Below are positions 21,965 through 21,981 of a stretch of 21,981 bases of DNA, piece by piece. A program made the position numbers and the translations under genes. Positions within the stretch are counted from its first letter, which is position 1; the number at the start of each line of letters is the position of its first letter. Under the pieces are notes generated by a model, which searched no databases, was not told the DNA's origin, and saw only the letters and a list, made by a program, of their open reading frames with translations. The stretch lies in NCBI GenBank assembly GCA_017396865.1, contig JAFQKO010000184.1, forward strand, positions 1-21,981, written 5' to 3'. The stretch is from Clostridia bacterium. GTDB taxonomy: Bacteria > Bacillota_A > Clostridia > Oscillospirales > QAKW01.

Positions 21965-21981
21965 GGCGCGGTGAGCGCGCC
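21965..21981. other. GC-rich stem-loop at the right edge
   Basis: A 6-bp GGCGCG/CGCGCC stem with a five-base loop is cut by the window end. It may be the 3' end of a longer hairpin lying between the ABC operon and the next gene. Confidence 0.3.

Overview
The window looks like a moderately GC-rich, spore-forming gut Clostridium of the Oscillospirales/Ruminococcaceae type. The evidence is a GerW (YtfJ) sporulation gene, a type I dockerin on a large secreted protein, clostridial-style lipoproteins, strong Shine-Dalgarno sites and standard sigma-A promoters. This lineage is inferred from gene content only. No rRNA, tRNA, CRISPR array, transposase or phage gene was seen.

Layout. (1) 1-136: the 3' end of a glyceraldehyde-3-phosphate dehydrogenase gene, ending in a strong terminator. 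(2) 137-453: a gene-free convergent region packed with different perfect hairpins joined by a recurring ATATCGC linker. (3) 454-2268, minus: a three-gene unit (DUF2953 membrane protein, GerW, glycerophosphodiester phosphodiesterase) with its own promoter. (4) 2373-2639, minus: a small orphan Xre regulator next to an AT-rich gap. (5) 2979-6637, minus: aspartate-family amino acid genes hom, lysC and asd. A 165-bp long-hairpin element sits between lysC and asd. (6) 6813-7628, minus: an MscS channel, divergent from (7) 7788-11186, plus: plsC, two tandem trigger-factor/FKBP-like lipoproteins and a DUF523 (TudS-like) gene. (8) 11226-18157, minus: a lipoprotein, a 1481-residue repeat protein with dockerin, an amidohydrolase and a second paralogous lipoprotein. 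(9) 18244-21883, minus: two permeases and the double-domain ATPase of a BMP-type nucleoside ABC importer, whose binding-protein gene would lie beyond the right edge.

How the genes work together. hom, lysC and asd give three steps from aspartate toward threonine, methionine and lysine. plsC makes phosphatidic acid, while the two FKBP lipoproteins probably fold exported proteins outside the membrane. Region 8 reads as an envelope locus: two related lipoproteins, a cytosolic metal hydrolase and a long Ig-like dockerin protein. Its function is unknown.

The most unusual signals are: (a) the hairpin-linker array at 137-453, whose linkers read the same way in the 3' UTR of both converging genes; (b) two near-identical control modules, in which a sigma-A promoter overlaps a palindrome that is also a terminator, one before each paralogous lipoprotein, with a compensatory base-pair change between copies; (c) the terminal-inverted-repeat long hairpin between lysC and asd.
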